Assembly (NCBI GenBank): GCA_030620925.1
Contig: JAUXIQ010000025.1
Location: 1-11,547 of the forward strand
Direction of reading: 5' to 3'
DNA length: 11,547 bases
Origin: JAUXIQ01 sp030620925 [NCBI: Nitrospinota bacterium]
GTDB taxonomy: Bacteria > JAUXIQ01
Numbering within the stretch: position 1 is the first letter of the stretch; every line of letters starts with the position of its first letter. Shown piece after piece: positions 1 through 6,414 of the stretch. The position numbers and the translations under genes were made by a program. The notes beneath the pieces were generated by a model. The model saw nothing but the letters and a program-made list of their open reading frames with translations. It had not been told where the DNA came from and did not search any database.

Positions 1-609
1 CTTGGCGATAAGGTCCATTATCTGCGCCTGAATGGTTACGTCCAGAGCGGTGGTGGGCTCGTCGGCAATAAGTATCTTCGGGTTGCAGGCCAGGGCCATC
101 GCTATCATGGCCCGCTGACGCATTCCACCGCTCAATTGATGCGGGTATTCTAAAACGCGCTGTTCGGGGTCGGAAATTTCCACCGTCCTGAGCAGTTCTA
201 TCGCTTTCTCCAAGGCGTCTTTCTTGTTAAGATTCTGATGCAGGATGAGGGACTCGGCTATCTGATTGCCCACGGTGAAGACGGGATTGAGGGCGGTCAT
301 CGGTTCCTGAAAGATCATGGATATATCGTTGCCGCGAATTTTCCGCATGTCTTCCAATGAGAGTTTCAGCAGGTCTACACCCTGGAACAGTACCTCTCCG
401 GAGACGATCTTCCCTGGAGGCTGGGGGATGAGGCGGAGAATGGAAAGGGCGGTGACCGTCTTCCCGCAGCCGCTTTCACCCACCAGACCCAGTGTCTCAC
501 CGGCGTCCAGCTCGAGGTCCACACCGTCCACCGCCCGGCTTACGCCCTCGGAAGCGTAGAAATAAGTCCTCAAATCTGTTATGCGCAGAAGTTTATCAGT
601 CGTGTTCAT
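1..609 (-). CDS. Oligopeptide/dipeptide ABC transporter ATP-binding protein (DppD/OppD type), 3' part cut off by window edge
   Basis: Translating the minus strand from the ATG at 609 gives 203 uninterrupted codons that run off the window. It is one of the two cytoplasmic ATPase subunits that power peptide or nickel uptake through a DppBC-like permease. Visible motifs in order are Walker A GESGCGKT (about residues 44-51), a Q-loop in [12 protein letters not shown], the ABC signature LSGGMRQR, and Walker [13 protein letters not shown]. The phrase [16 protein letters not shown] is typical of the DppD/OppD branch. The family is usually about 320-340 residues, so the H-loop and the C-terminal oligopeptide-binding domain lie beyond the edge. 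The start overlaps the end of the upstream DUF4911-like gene by 14 bases, implying translational coupling. The substrate cannot be told from this part, and the permease and binding-protein genes are not in the window. Confidence 0.93.
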   Translation of the reverse strand, partial: MNTTDKLLRITDLRTYFYASEGVSRAVDGVDLELDAGETLGLVGESGCGKTVTALSILRLIPQPPGKIVSGEVLFQGVDLLKLSLEDMRKIRGNDISMIFQEPMTALNPVFTVGNQIAESLILHQNLNKKDALEKAIELLRTVEISDPEQRVLEYPHQLSGGMRQRAMIAMALACNPKILIADEPTTALDVTIQAQIMDLIAK

Positions 610-823
610 CGAGCAGTTCTAACCCTACTTCTATCTGCAATTCGGCCAATATTTCTTTTACCTCTTTCAGGAAAGATGGGGAAACGGCTATGCGGATAAG
701 TCCTTTTTCGGGGTCGATGGTGGTTACTGTGGCCAATCCCTCGTATCCTTCCATGGTGTGGCTCACGTAGGCGATGTCTTTCCTCTGCACGCGGGCATTT
801 AAAAATAGGGTTTCCATTCTCAT
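596..823 (-). CDS. Small DUF4911-like protein
   Basis: This gene encodes 75 residues from the ATG at 823, or 73 from the ATG at 817. The frame is open further upstream to 976, but that extension (KRRPATILSRVVY...) looks non-coding and crosses the likely promoter, so I prefer 823. The core pattern, R-K-D-I-A-Y-V-S then [21 protein letters not shown], then a helix [12 protein letters not shown], resembles the DUF4911 family: a short alpha/beta protein with no established function. No signal peptide or membrane segment is present. It overlaps the start of the peptide ABC ATPase gene in the ATGA style, so the two are probably co-transcribed and translationally coupled. Whether it acts with the transporter is unknown. 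The family assignment rests on recalled motif shape, not on a search. Confidence 0.7.
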   Translation of the reverse strand: MRMETLFLNARVQRKDIAYVSHTMEGYEGLATVTTIDPEKGLIRIAVSPSFLKEVKEILAELQIEVGLELLDEHD

Positions 824-889
824 TGTGTAAGCGGATAAGAACAAAGTTTTTTCTTGCACCGATGACCGGTTGGTCTGAATTGATTTTTT

Positions 890-918
890 AATATAACATA
901 AGGCGATAATAGAGTAAA
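890..918 (-). promoter_or_regulatory. Predicted sigma70-like promoter for the DUF4911-ABC operon
   Basis: Read on the minus strand, TTTACT (918-913) is followed by a 17-base spacer and TATATT (895-890), matching 4/6 and 5/6 of the consensus. Transcription would start near 883 and leave a leader of about 60 bases. It is divergent from the rhomboid promoter about 75 bases away. Confidence 0.42.
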
Positions 919-966
919 CCACTCTCGATAAAATAGTGGCAGGTCGGCGCTTGAAAAAAATTAAAG

Positions 967-995
967 TTGACACCAACTTAAACGTTTAATAGATT
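967..995 (+). promoter_or_regulatory. Predicted sigma70-like promoter for the rhomboid gene
   Basis: A perfect -35 box TTGACA (967-972) is followed by a 17-base spacer and TAGATT (990-995), 4/6 of the -10 consensus. An AT-rich stretch then leads to a strong ribosome binding site AAGGAGG (1010-1016), placed to serve the TTG start at 1027. Confidence 0.6.
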
Positions 996-1026
996 TCTAT
1001 AAAATATAAAAGGAGGTATTTTCGTT

Positions 1027-1833
1027 TTGTCACGTTATTACATGCGTTCCTCGGAATACGGCACTGGATGTTCTCCTACCCCTATAGTCAAGAGGCTGCT
1101 GATAATCAACATCGTCGTATTCTTGGTCGCATCGGCCTTTCCTCGCTCGGTTTTATATCTTGGACTCCTACCTTTCGCCGTCACCCACGGGCACTGGTAC
1201 TGGCAGTTCCTCACCTATATGTTTATGCACGGCGGATTCATGCATATTCTCTTTAATATGTATGCGCTGTTACTGTTCGGAAGCCAGGTGGAGGGGGCGC
1301 TGGGCAGCAGGTCGTTCCTGCGCTTCTACCTGGTCACGGGAATAGGGGCTGGCATTATAACCTATCTTTTCGACATCGATGCCAGGATACCTACAGTGGG
1401 CGCATCCGGTGCGATTTTCGGAATACTGGTCGCCTATGGCATGATGTTCCCCAACAGGATCATTCTGGCCTTTTTCATAATCCCCATGAAGGCATGGCAG
1501 TTCGTCCTTTTCTTCGGTTTCATTGAACTCATGGCATCTATCTCCTCCGGCGGGACGGGCGGCGGCATCGCCCACAACGCGCACCTGGGCGGCCTGGGCA
1601 TCGGGTTTCTCTACATACGCTACGGCGAGAGGGTGAAATACTACTGGCGGGGCATAAGAAGGGGCTGGCAGGATTCACAGCGGCACCACGAGGCTCAGCG
1701 GGAAACGGAATCCCAGGATTATATACGCCGAGAGATAGACCCCATTCTGGATAAAATCTCGAAGTCCGGCATTCACAGCCTCACCCGCAAAGAAAAAAAG
1801 AAGCTCAAAGATGCCAGAGACCGCCTCCGCTGA
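1027..1833 (+). CDS. Rhomboid-family intramembrane serine protease
   Basis: This 268-residue membrane protein starts at TTG 1027, fixed by AAGGAGG ten bases upstream; the next ATG (1042) is too far from that site. Rhomboids cut transmembrane segments of other proteins within the lipid bilayer. The family signatures are all present: H68-x4-H73-x3-N77 in HGGFMHILFNM (transmembrane helix 2, oxyanion side), the nucleophile Ser127 in VGASGAIFG, and the catalytic His186 in HNAHLGG. About six hydrophobic segments can be seen between residues 22 and 197, matching the basic six-helix bacterial fold. After residue 200 comes a charged cytoplasmic tail of nearly 70 residues, rich in Arg, Lys and Glu and ending TRKEKKKLKDARDRLR. 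The tail is longer than in minimal rhomboids. The gene has its own promoter. Substrates are unknown. Confidence 0.93.
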   Translation: MSRYYMRSSEYGTGCSPTPIVKRLLIINIVVFLVASAFPRSVLYLGLLPFAVTHGHWYWQFLTYMFMHGGFMHILFNMYALLLFGSQVEGALGSRSFLRFYLVTGIGAGIITYLFDIDARIPTVGASGAIFGILVAYGMMFPNRIILAFFIIPMKAWQFVLFFGFIELMASISSGGTGGGIAHNAHLGGLGIGFLYIRYGERVKYYWRGIRRGWQDSQRHHEAQRETESQDYIRREIDPILDKISKSGIHSLTRKEKKKLKDARDRLR

Positions 1834-1936
1834 TTTTTTGTAGTTTTGAAACAACCCTTCCTGTTGGGTAGCTGCATCGATATCCCCGGTACCCATTTCC
1901 GCAGTACAGAAAAATCTCCCTCCGGGCAATCCCTTG

Positions 1937-1965
1937 TTGATTAGAGGACATTTCTGAAGTAAACT
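1937..1965 (+). promoter_or_regulatory. Possible promoter for the acyl-CoA dehydrogenase gene
   Basis: TTGATT (1937-1942), a 17-base spacer and TAAACT (1960-1965) give 4/6 matches at both boxes, with a leader of about 60 bases to the ATG at 2035. The 201-base gap holds no convincing terminator for the rhomboid gene. Read-through from that gene is therefore also possible. Confidence 0.3.
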
Positions 1966-2034
1966 CCCTCCGTATCAGCGGTCTGAAAACTGCTATTCTC
2001 AAATCCAAGGATCAGTATATTCAAGGGGGAAAAA

Positions 2035-3213
2035 ATGGACTTTCATCTCACCGAAGAACAGAAAAGGCTTAAAAAGACGGTGCGAGACCTGGCTGAGAGC
2101 GAGTTCAGAGACAAAGCGCACATCTGGGACCAGAACGATGAGTTCCCCCGTGAAAACGTCATGAAGCTCGCCGAAATGGGGCTGTTGGGGATCACCATAC
2201 CCAAGGAATACGGCGGGGGAGGGGGGACCATATTCGATGTGGTGCTGACCATCGAGGAGCTGGCTCGCGTCTGCCGGGCGACGTCCACCATTCTGGTCAC
2301 CCAGGTAGGAGACGCCGAAGCCATCAAGGAACACGGAAGCGATAACCTCAAAGAGAAATACCTGCCGGGCATGGCCAAAGGCGAGATTCTCTCCTGCATC
2401 ACCATCTCCGAGCCGCAGGCAGGCTCAGACGTTACCGCCATGTCCACCACCGCCGAGCTGGACGGCGATTCCTACGTCCTTAACGGCATCAAACACTTCA
2501 TCACCAACGGCGACGTGGCGGACCTCTACATGGTCTTCGTGCGCTACGGGAAGGAGTCCAGCGGCGCACACGGCATAGGCTCCATCCTGGTGGACGGCGG
2601 CACGCCGGGCCTCATCGTGGGCAAGAACGATATCATGATGGGAATCAGGGGCGCCGGCCACCCGGAGATAATCTTCGAGAACTGCCGTGTACCCAAGGAG
2701 AATGTTCTGGTGCAGGGTGATCCGTCAAACAACGAGGGGTTCAAAAAAATATTGGCCTCCTTCAATTCCGAGCGTTGTTTCAACTCCGCCAACTGCCTGG
2801 GCATCGCCCAGGGCGCATTCGACGAAGCCCTGAAATACTCCCAGGAGCGGGAGACCTTCGGCAAGAAGGTATCCGATTACCAGGGCATACAGTGGATGCT
2901 GGCGGATATGGCCATTAAGCTGGAAGCATCGAGATGGCTCCTCTATCGCGCCGCCGTCAACGGCTCAGAAGGGCATCCCGAGCTGCTGGAGGTCTCCATC
3001 GCCAAGACTTTCGCCAACGATATGTCCCTCGAGGTATGCAACGCCGCCATGCAGATTCACGGCGGCTACGGCTACTGCGTCGAGTTTCCACTTGAAAGAG
3101 CATGGAGAGACGCCAGGGCATATTCCTTCGGTGCGGGCACGCCGCAGATACAGCGCAACATGATCGCCCAGCAGCTACTCAGGGGAAAGCTGGATGTTAT
3201 AAGAAACAGATAA
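2035..3213 (+). CDS. Acyl-CoA dehydrogenase family flavoprotein
   Basis: This complete 392-residue protein has the usual family length. The ATG at 2035 follows an AAGGGGG ribosome binding site. It is a soluble FAD enzyme that oxidises acyl-CoA thioesters to 2-enoyl-CoA (or runs in reverse), passing electrons to an electron-transfer flavoprotein or to a fused complex. An N-terminal helical domain (about 1-115) is followed by the beta-domain signature ITISEPQAGSDVTAM (122-136) with FITNG (155-159), then the C-terminal helical domain with RETFGKKVSDYQ (272-283) and MQIHGGYGY (339-347). The catalytic glutamate of the medium/short-chain type, normally in a YEGT motif, is absent: the equivalent stretch is FGAGTPQIQR (A367). 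A glutamate, E246 in FNSERCF, sits where isovaleryl-CoA-type enzymes carry their base. Substrate cannot be assigned. No electron-transfer flavoprotein genes are adjacent. Confidence 0.92.
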   Translation: MDFHLTEEQKRLKKTVRDLAESEFRDKAHIWDQNDEFPRENVMKLAEMGLLGITIPKEYGGGGGTIFDVVLTIEELARVCRATSTILVTQVGDAEAIKEHGSDNLKEKYLPGMAKGEILSCITISEPQAGSDVTAMSTTAELDGDSYVLNGIKHFITNGDVADLYMVFVRYGKESSGAHGIGSILVDGGTPGLIVGKNDIMMGIRGAGHPEIIFENCRVPKENVLVQGDPSNNEGFKKILASFNSERCFNSANCLGIAQGAFDEALKYSQERETFGKKVSDYQGIQWMLADMAIKLEASRWLLYRAAVNGSEGHPELLEVSIAKTFANDMSLEVCNAAMQIHGGYGYCVEFPLERAWRDARAYSFGAGTPQIQRNMIAQQLLRGKLDVIRNR

Positions 3214-3234
3214 ATCGCTACAACTCACCTGTTA

Positions 3235-3264
3235 AAAGGGGTGGCATCCTGCCGCCCTTTTTTT
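3235..3264 (+). terminator. Rho-independent terminator after the acyl-CoA dehydrogenase gene
   Basis: A 12-pair stem (3235-3246 with 3250-3261, containing two G-T pairs) closes a three-base loop and runs into a T tract at 3258-3264. The A-rich left arm also makes it usable in the opposite direction. Confidence 0.88.
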
Positions 3265-3565
3265 CTTGAAACTGTATTGGGAAAATAGACGGTAAGTATT
3301 CGGAATGAATATAATGTCTTGACTATATGTCTGGTCAAGGGACGAGTATTTTCACGCCTCAGGAATAGACTTGCCGCAGTGTCCCCTCCAGTTAGCTATC
3401 CCCGGTTATAAAAATGCGTTTCCTCACAGGTAATATTTATCCGTCAATGAAGTAAATCGGTCGTGAATAATCTAATGTAGGTTGTAGAAACTGCCGAATA
3501 AATTTTTATACATCATCTGATTATTGATGTTTAGGACCTACAACTTTATTTAAGGAGTAATCCTG
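3265..3565. other. Intergenic region without a gene; candidate regulatory repeats
   Basis: About 300 AT-rich bases with no credible reading frame. Two items stand out: a spaced palindrome at 3318-3339 (listed separately), and a 7-base inverted repeat GTTGTAG (3481-3487) / CTACAAC (3538-3544). The latter encloses a small CATCA/TGATG stem (3511-3515 / 3525-3529) just before the ribosome binding site AAGGAG (3552-3557). The inverted repeat could fold in the leader of the exported-protein mRNA. No clear promoter was found, although one must lie here because the upstream gene is terminated. Confidence 0.5.
3318..3339. repeat. Spaced palindrome CTTGAC-N10-GTCAAG, possible operator
   Basis: Perfect 6-base arms (3318-3323 and 3334-3339) are separated by 10 bases. 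This is the geometry of a dimeric regulator site touching two successive major grooves. It lies between a terminator and the exported-protein gene, where a promoter is expected. The left arm contains TTGAC, so it could overlap a -35 box. No regulator is known. Confidence 0.4.
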
Positions 3566-4267
3566 ATGAATAAGGTAATGAAGGGCGGCGTAGCTTGGCG
3601 GTTGAGTGTGCTGATGGCGGTCTTTATGGTCATCGGTTTTATCGGTAACTCATGGGCTCAAGAGGCCAAAATAGACCTGGAAGCGCTTACCAATGAGACT
3701 CAAAAGATGGCTTCCGATCCGGATAAGATGACCCTTATTTGGTGGATTCCGGAAGAATATTGGCTGGCTTCTTTTTCTCAGGACCCTTCAATATCGGACG
3801 CCCAGGCTGAGGAGCTTGTGAGTGTTCTTCGTCCCTATACGCTTATTCTTGCAGTGGACGGTAATATAGGAACAATGGGAGGCGTAACATATAAATCTGA
3901 AGAAGTCATGAGAGCCGAGATACTGCTTAAAGATGTTAAGGGCAATGCATACCGCCCTTATGGAGAAGATAAGATTACCCCTGACGCAAAAAACTTCATG
4001 GCAATAATGAAACCGATTTTTGCGAATATATTGGGCCCCTTTGGCGAAAACATGCATTTTTTCCTCTTCCCGGCCAAAAACGGCGGTGTCGAGTACATTG
4101 CTCAAGCCAAGATGGAGGGGGGCTTCACTGTCAAAATGGGCGAAAGAGAGTTCAAGTGGAGATTGCCTTTAGGCTCGGTTCTGCCGCCGAAAATATGTCC
4201 GGTAGATGGTGAAAAGTTGAACGGCTCATGGAGATACTGCCCGTGGCACGGGGTAAAACTGGACTAG
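3566..4267 (+). CDS. Exported protein of unknown function with a C-terminal zinc-ribbon-like motif
   Basis: This gene encodes 233 residues. The ATG at 3566 follows AAGGAG (3552-3557). The N-terminus is a classic Sec signal peptide: basic start MNKVMKGG, hydrophobic core to about residue 27, and probable cleavage after SWA (residue 31). I do not recognise the mature domain. It has an aromatic N-terminal part (TLIWWIPEEYWLASF) and a predicted beta-rich middle including ILAVDGNIGTMGGVTY. The last 25 residues hold two paired knuckles, CPVDGEKL and CPWHGVKL. They look like a zinc ribbon in which the second cysteine of each CxxC is Asp214 or His228, leaving Cys211 and Cys225. The protein has no second membrane anchor, so it is either secreted or retained in the envelope by other means. 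The next gene encodes a membrane protein 63 bases downstream, so the two may form an operon. Confidence 0.82.
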   Translation: MNKVMKGGVAWRLSVLMAVFMVIGFIGNSWAQEAKIDLEALTNETQKMASDPDKMTLIWWIPEEYWLASFSQDPSISDAQAEELVSVLRPYTLILAVDGNIGTMGGVTYKSEEVMRAEILLKDVKGNAYRPYGEDKITPDAKNFMAIMKPIFANILGPFGENMHFFLFPAKNGGVEYIAQAKMEGGFTVKMGEREFKWRLPLGSVLPPKICPVDGEKLNGSWRYCPWHGVKLD

Positions 4268-4330
4268 CAGGGCGTGGATAAATATAGAGTACTGCCCTAA
4301 GAGATTTAACTTTATTATGAGAGTATTAAT

Positions 4331-4891
4331 ATGAAAACCGTTGAATTCACCAACGAGCAAACGAAAGCTACAGTCTCATCCCGAGCTGAGAGTGTGCAAT
4401 TTTCCAACGCACAGTCCGTGTGGAAATTTGTTCTACTTGCGGTATTGACTTTCGGCGTATATGAGATCATCTGGTTCAACCGTAATTGGAGGCAGCTAAA
4501 GGCGCACAAGAATTTGGATATCAGACCGGGCTGGAGGACAGTGGGTCTTTTTGTACCCTTTTATGGACTCGTTTTAATCTACCGGCAACTCAGTGATATA
4601 AGAGAATTCTCAAAGGAAGTAGGACTCGAGAAACTTTTTTCTCCGGGGTCGACTCTCCTTTTTTGGATGATTTTTACAGCCGCTTGGAAAGCCCCCGATC
4701 CCTATTGGCTTATAAGTAATCTTTCCGTGGTGCCACTGGTGGTCGTTCAAGGGGTATTAAATTCTTATTGGAAAAATGAACAGACGGGCCGGGCTGAGAG
4801 GAAAGGGTTTTCCGGGGGACAAATTGCATTATTGGTTATAGGCGCGATAGCTTGGGTTCTGGTACTTATCGGAATGTTTGTGTCGGAATGA
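4331..4891 (+). CDS. Multi-pass membrane protein, DUF4234-like
   Basis: This gene encodes 186 residues from the ATG at 4331. The ribosome binding site is weak (GAGAG at about 4319-4323). Hydrophobic segments lie at about 31-49, 69-84, 107-119, 125-145 and 163-183, which suggests four or five transmembrane helices. The segment VLLAVLTFGVYEIIWFNRNW resembles the opening of DUF4234-type proteins, where a helix ending in a Y-x2-x-W-F pattern is followed by a basic cytoplasmic stretch. This similarity is from memory and is modest. A polar N-terminus of about 28 residues precedes the first helix. No catalytic motif is visible. It follows the exported-protein gene closely and may be co-transcribed with it. 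Function is unknown. Confidence 0.78.
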   Translation: MKTVEFTNEQTKATVSSRAESVQFSNAQSVWKFVLLAVLTFGVYEIIWFNRNWRQLKAHKNLDIRPGWRTVGLFVPFYGLVLIYRQLSDIREFSKEVGLEKLFSPGSTLLFWMIFTAAWKAPDPYWLISNLSVVPLVVVQGVLNSYWKNEQTGRAERKGFSGGQIALLVIGAIAWVLVLIGMFVSE

Positions 4892-4920
4892 AAAATTCAC
4901 AACATGCGAAATCATGAAAC

Positions 4921-4957
4921 ATATTACTCTATATTATCAATAACATCAGAGTAATAT
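4921..4957. repeat. AT-rich inverted repeat downstream of the membrane-protein gene
   Basis: Perfect 10-base arms ATATTACTCT (4921-4930) and AGAGTAATAT (4948-4957) are separated by 17 bases. The repeat starts 29 bases after the stop codon. There is no T tract directly after the right arm, so it is not a standard terminator. It could stabilise the 3' end of the mRNA. Confidence 0.55.
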
Positions 4958-5070
4958 ATTAACATATTACGTCATAAGTTCAATAACTGAATTTAATATT
5001 CACTGGCGGGAAACGCTATCCTGTACACCCCCTTGATTGGAGTAAAAACAGAAGCGACCCGGCTGGTAGA

Positions 5071-5108
5071 AAGGGGCGAGCTTTACAGCTCGCCCCTTAA
5101 TATTTTAT
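5071..5108. terminator. Strong GC-rich hairpin, probable terminator
   Basis: A perfect 12-pair stem (5071-5082 with 5087-5098, core GGGGCGAGCT) encloses the tetraloop TTAC and is followed by a broken T-rich stretch TTAATATTTTAT. It is probably the terminator of the 3566-4891 unit, although it lies about 180 bases beyond the stop codon. It could equally end an unidentified transcript. Confidence 0.65.
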
Positions 5109-5376
5109 CCGCTAATTACCTGCTTTTAAAACCCGATTAAGGCTCACCGCACGGGACATATCCTCTGGTAGTCAATACCGGTTTGTGTAATCTTACAGAC
5201 GGCAAAATTGGGGTCGTTTGGGCAAGAAAAAAAGACCTTGGTTTATCACCATAAAAACGGTCTCAATTGTAGCTTGTAACTCATTGTATATAAAAAGATA
5301 TTCAGCACAGACCTTGGATTGTTGCATCTATTCTATAGAGGGGTGTATAACCAGGATTCAAGGAACTCAAAGAAAA

Positions 5377-5425
5377 TTAACCACAAAGACACTAAAAACT
5401 AAAGCTTTAGTGTTTTTGTGGTTAA
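5377..5425. repeat. 49-base palindromic repeat with TTAACCACAAAG ends
   Basis: The left arm TTAACCACAAAGACACTAAA (5377-5396) pairs with the right arm at 5406-5425 along all 20 positions, with one G-T pair and a 9-base loop. The arm sequence resembles the ACCACAAAG-type intergenic repeats common in environmental anaerobe genomes (recalled, not searched). The flank at 5430-5443 (CTGTGTTAATCTGT) has the same style. It codes for nothing. It may be a MITE or REP-like element, or a remnant of one. Confidence 0.6.
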
Positions 5426-5520
5426 TCTACCTGTGTTAATCTGTATGCACCCTTCGCTTCGCTCGAGAGCAAGCCTGCGGTTAGTATTGGTGTATTTGTG
5501 TTGAGTTTTTTAGGCGATTG

Positions 5521-5590
5521 GAGGTTGCTTAAGCAAGGGGGTGGGTAGGGGCAACCTCGCAGCAACGTTCGGTGTTGGGGGAACGCGAGG
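5521..5590. other. Structured G-rich stretch with alternative stems
   Basis: Two overlapping stem possibilities share the segment around 5551-5560. GAGGTTGC (5521-5528) can pair with GCAACCTC (5551-5558), or CCTCGC (5555-5560) can pair with GCGAGG (5585-5590) around a small CAAC/GTTG inner stem. Mutually exclusive stems about 100 bases before a start codon are the sort of arrangement seen in leader RNAs. However, no known riboswitch consensus is recognisable. Confidence 0.3.
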
Positions 5591-5612
5591 CGATCTGAAA
5601 AGAAATTTAGCG

Positions 5613-5642
5613 TTGAATATACCTGTCGGATATGAGAATAAT
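5613..5642 (+). promoter_or_regulatory. Possible promoter for the cyclase-family gene
   Basis: TTGAAT (5613-5618), an 18-base spacer and AATAAT (5637-5642) match 4/6 and 5/6 of the sigma70 boxes. Transcription would begin near 5649, leaving a short leader before the ATG at 5687. Confidence 0.38.
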
Positions 5643-5686
5643 AGAACATCAAATAGGTGGGGATTTCTCGAAAAATGGGGGGGAAA

Positions 5687-6313
5687 ATGAAAATCTACGA
5701 TGTCTCAGTTCCAATACACGAGGGGATGCACGACTTCCCAGGGAACCAGCCCTATACTAGCACCCGTATTTTGAACATGGACGATGGCGCCATTGCCAAC
5801 CTCACCTCTTTTACAATGAGTGCCCACACCGGAACGCATGTAGACGCCCCGCTCCATTTCGTACGAGACGGCCGCAACATGGATGAGATGGACCTGAGCG
5901 TGTTGATAGGGCCCGCCGTGGTATACCGATTGGATTCGGAGGAGAGAATAGAGCGGGGAGACCTGGAACAACTGAACCTGAAAGGAGTTGAGCGCGTCCT
6001 GTTCAAAACGTCCAACTCCGGCCTGTGGCGGAATGAAGGCTTTCAGACGCAGTACATTTATATAAGCGGCGAGGCGGCGCAGTATCTTGTAGATTCAGGA
6101 GTAAAACTGGTGGGGATAGACTACCTTTCCGTTCAGCAGTACGACAGCGAGGACATATCACCGCACACTGCCCTGCTGGGAAACGAAGTGGTGTTGCTGG
6201 AAGGCATAGACCTGTCAGAAGTGCCCCCTGGCAACTACCAGTTGGTGGCCTTACCCCTGAAGCTGGTGGGAGCCGAGGGCGCGCCTGCAAGGGCGGTTCT
6301 CATAGATGAATAA
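5687..6313 (+). CDS. Cyclase / kynurenine formamidase family metal-dependent hydrolase
   Basis: This gene encodes 208 residues from the ATG at 5687, preceded by a G-run ribosome binding site (5677-5683). Starts at GTG 5657 or ATG 5675 are possible, but the family normally begins with an M-x-I-Y-D-V-S-V-P-I type strand, which matches 5687. The family signature HTGTHVDAPLHF (residues 47-58) supplies the metal ligands His47, His51 and Asp53, with His57 close by. A second conserved block is VGIDYLSV (142-149), followed by His160 and Glu172 in LLEGIDLSEV, and the usual ending LPLKLVGAEGAPARAVL. Members hydrolyse N-formylkynurenine, cyclic amides or similar carbonyl substrates. No tryptophan-degradation genes are present, so the substrate is open. 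The gene lies just upstream of the ferredoxin-AOR operon but that operon has its own promoter. Confidence 0.9.
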   Translation: MKIYDVSVPIHEGMHDFPGNQPYTSTRILNMDDGAIANLTSFTMSAHTGTHVDAPLHFVRDGRNMDEMDLSVLIGPAVVYRLDSEERIERGDLEQLNLKGVERVLFKTSNSGLWRNEGFQTQYIYISGEAAQYLVDSGVKLVGIDYLSVQQYDSEDISPHTALLGNEVVLLEGIDLSEVPPGNYQLVALPLKLVGAEGAPARAVLIDE

Positions 6314-6325
6314 GCGCAAACAGGT

Positions 6326-6354
6326 TTTACATTTATTATGGAAAGTGTTAGAAT
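6326..6354 (+). promoter_or_regulatory. Predicted promoter of the ferredoxin-AOR-MoaD operon
   Basis: TTTACA (6326-6331), an exact 17-base spacer and TAGAAT (6349-6354) match 5/6 at both boxes. Transcription would start near 6361, about 55 bases before the ferredoxin ATG. No other good promoter was seen before the genes at 7007 and 9032. Confidence 0.65.
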
Positions 6355-6414
6355 CGGGCGCTCAATTTTAGTTATGGGTAGCGAACCTTCAAAACGCTAT
6401 AGGAGCTTCAAGAC

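Larger units (their letters stand above)
4892..5686. other. Long non-coding region with several hairpins
   Basis: Nearly 800 bases with no frame that looks like a gene. The longest open frames (5218-5439 plus, 5422-5652 minus) have no ribosome binding site, have low-complexity translations, and run through palindromic repeats. Landmarks are an AT-rich inverted repeat (4921-4957), a strong GC stem (5071-5098), a 20-base-arm palindrome (5377-5425) and a G-rich structured stretch (5521-5590). A possible promoter for the cyclase gene lies at 5613-5642. The region looks like accumulated intergenic repeats and may contain an unrecognised RNA. Confidence 0.6.

Noticed and set aside
824-976. N-terminal extension of the DUF4911-like gene to 976
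   Set aside because: The extension covers the predicted promoter and does not resemble the family. The ATG at 823 fits the domain boundary.
5218-5439. A 73-codon frame starting at TTG
   Set aside because: It has no ribosome binding site, runs through the palindromic repeat at 5377-5425 and matches nothing recognisable.
5521-5590. A known riboswitch upstream of the cyclase gene
   Set aside because: Stems are present but no consensus that I recognise (TPP, SAM, cobalamin, Moco/Tuco) can be matched by eye.
5422-5652. A 76-codon minus-strand frame
   Set aside because: It overlaps repeat and hairpin sequence and has no supporting start signal or motif.
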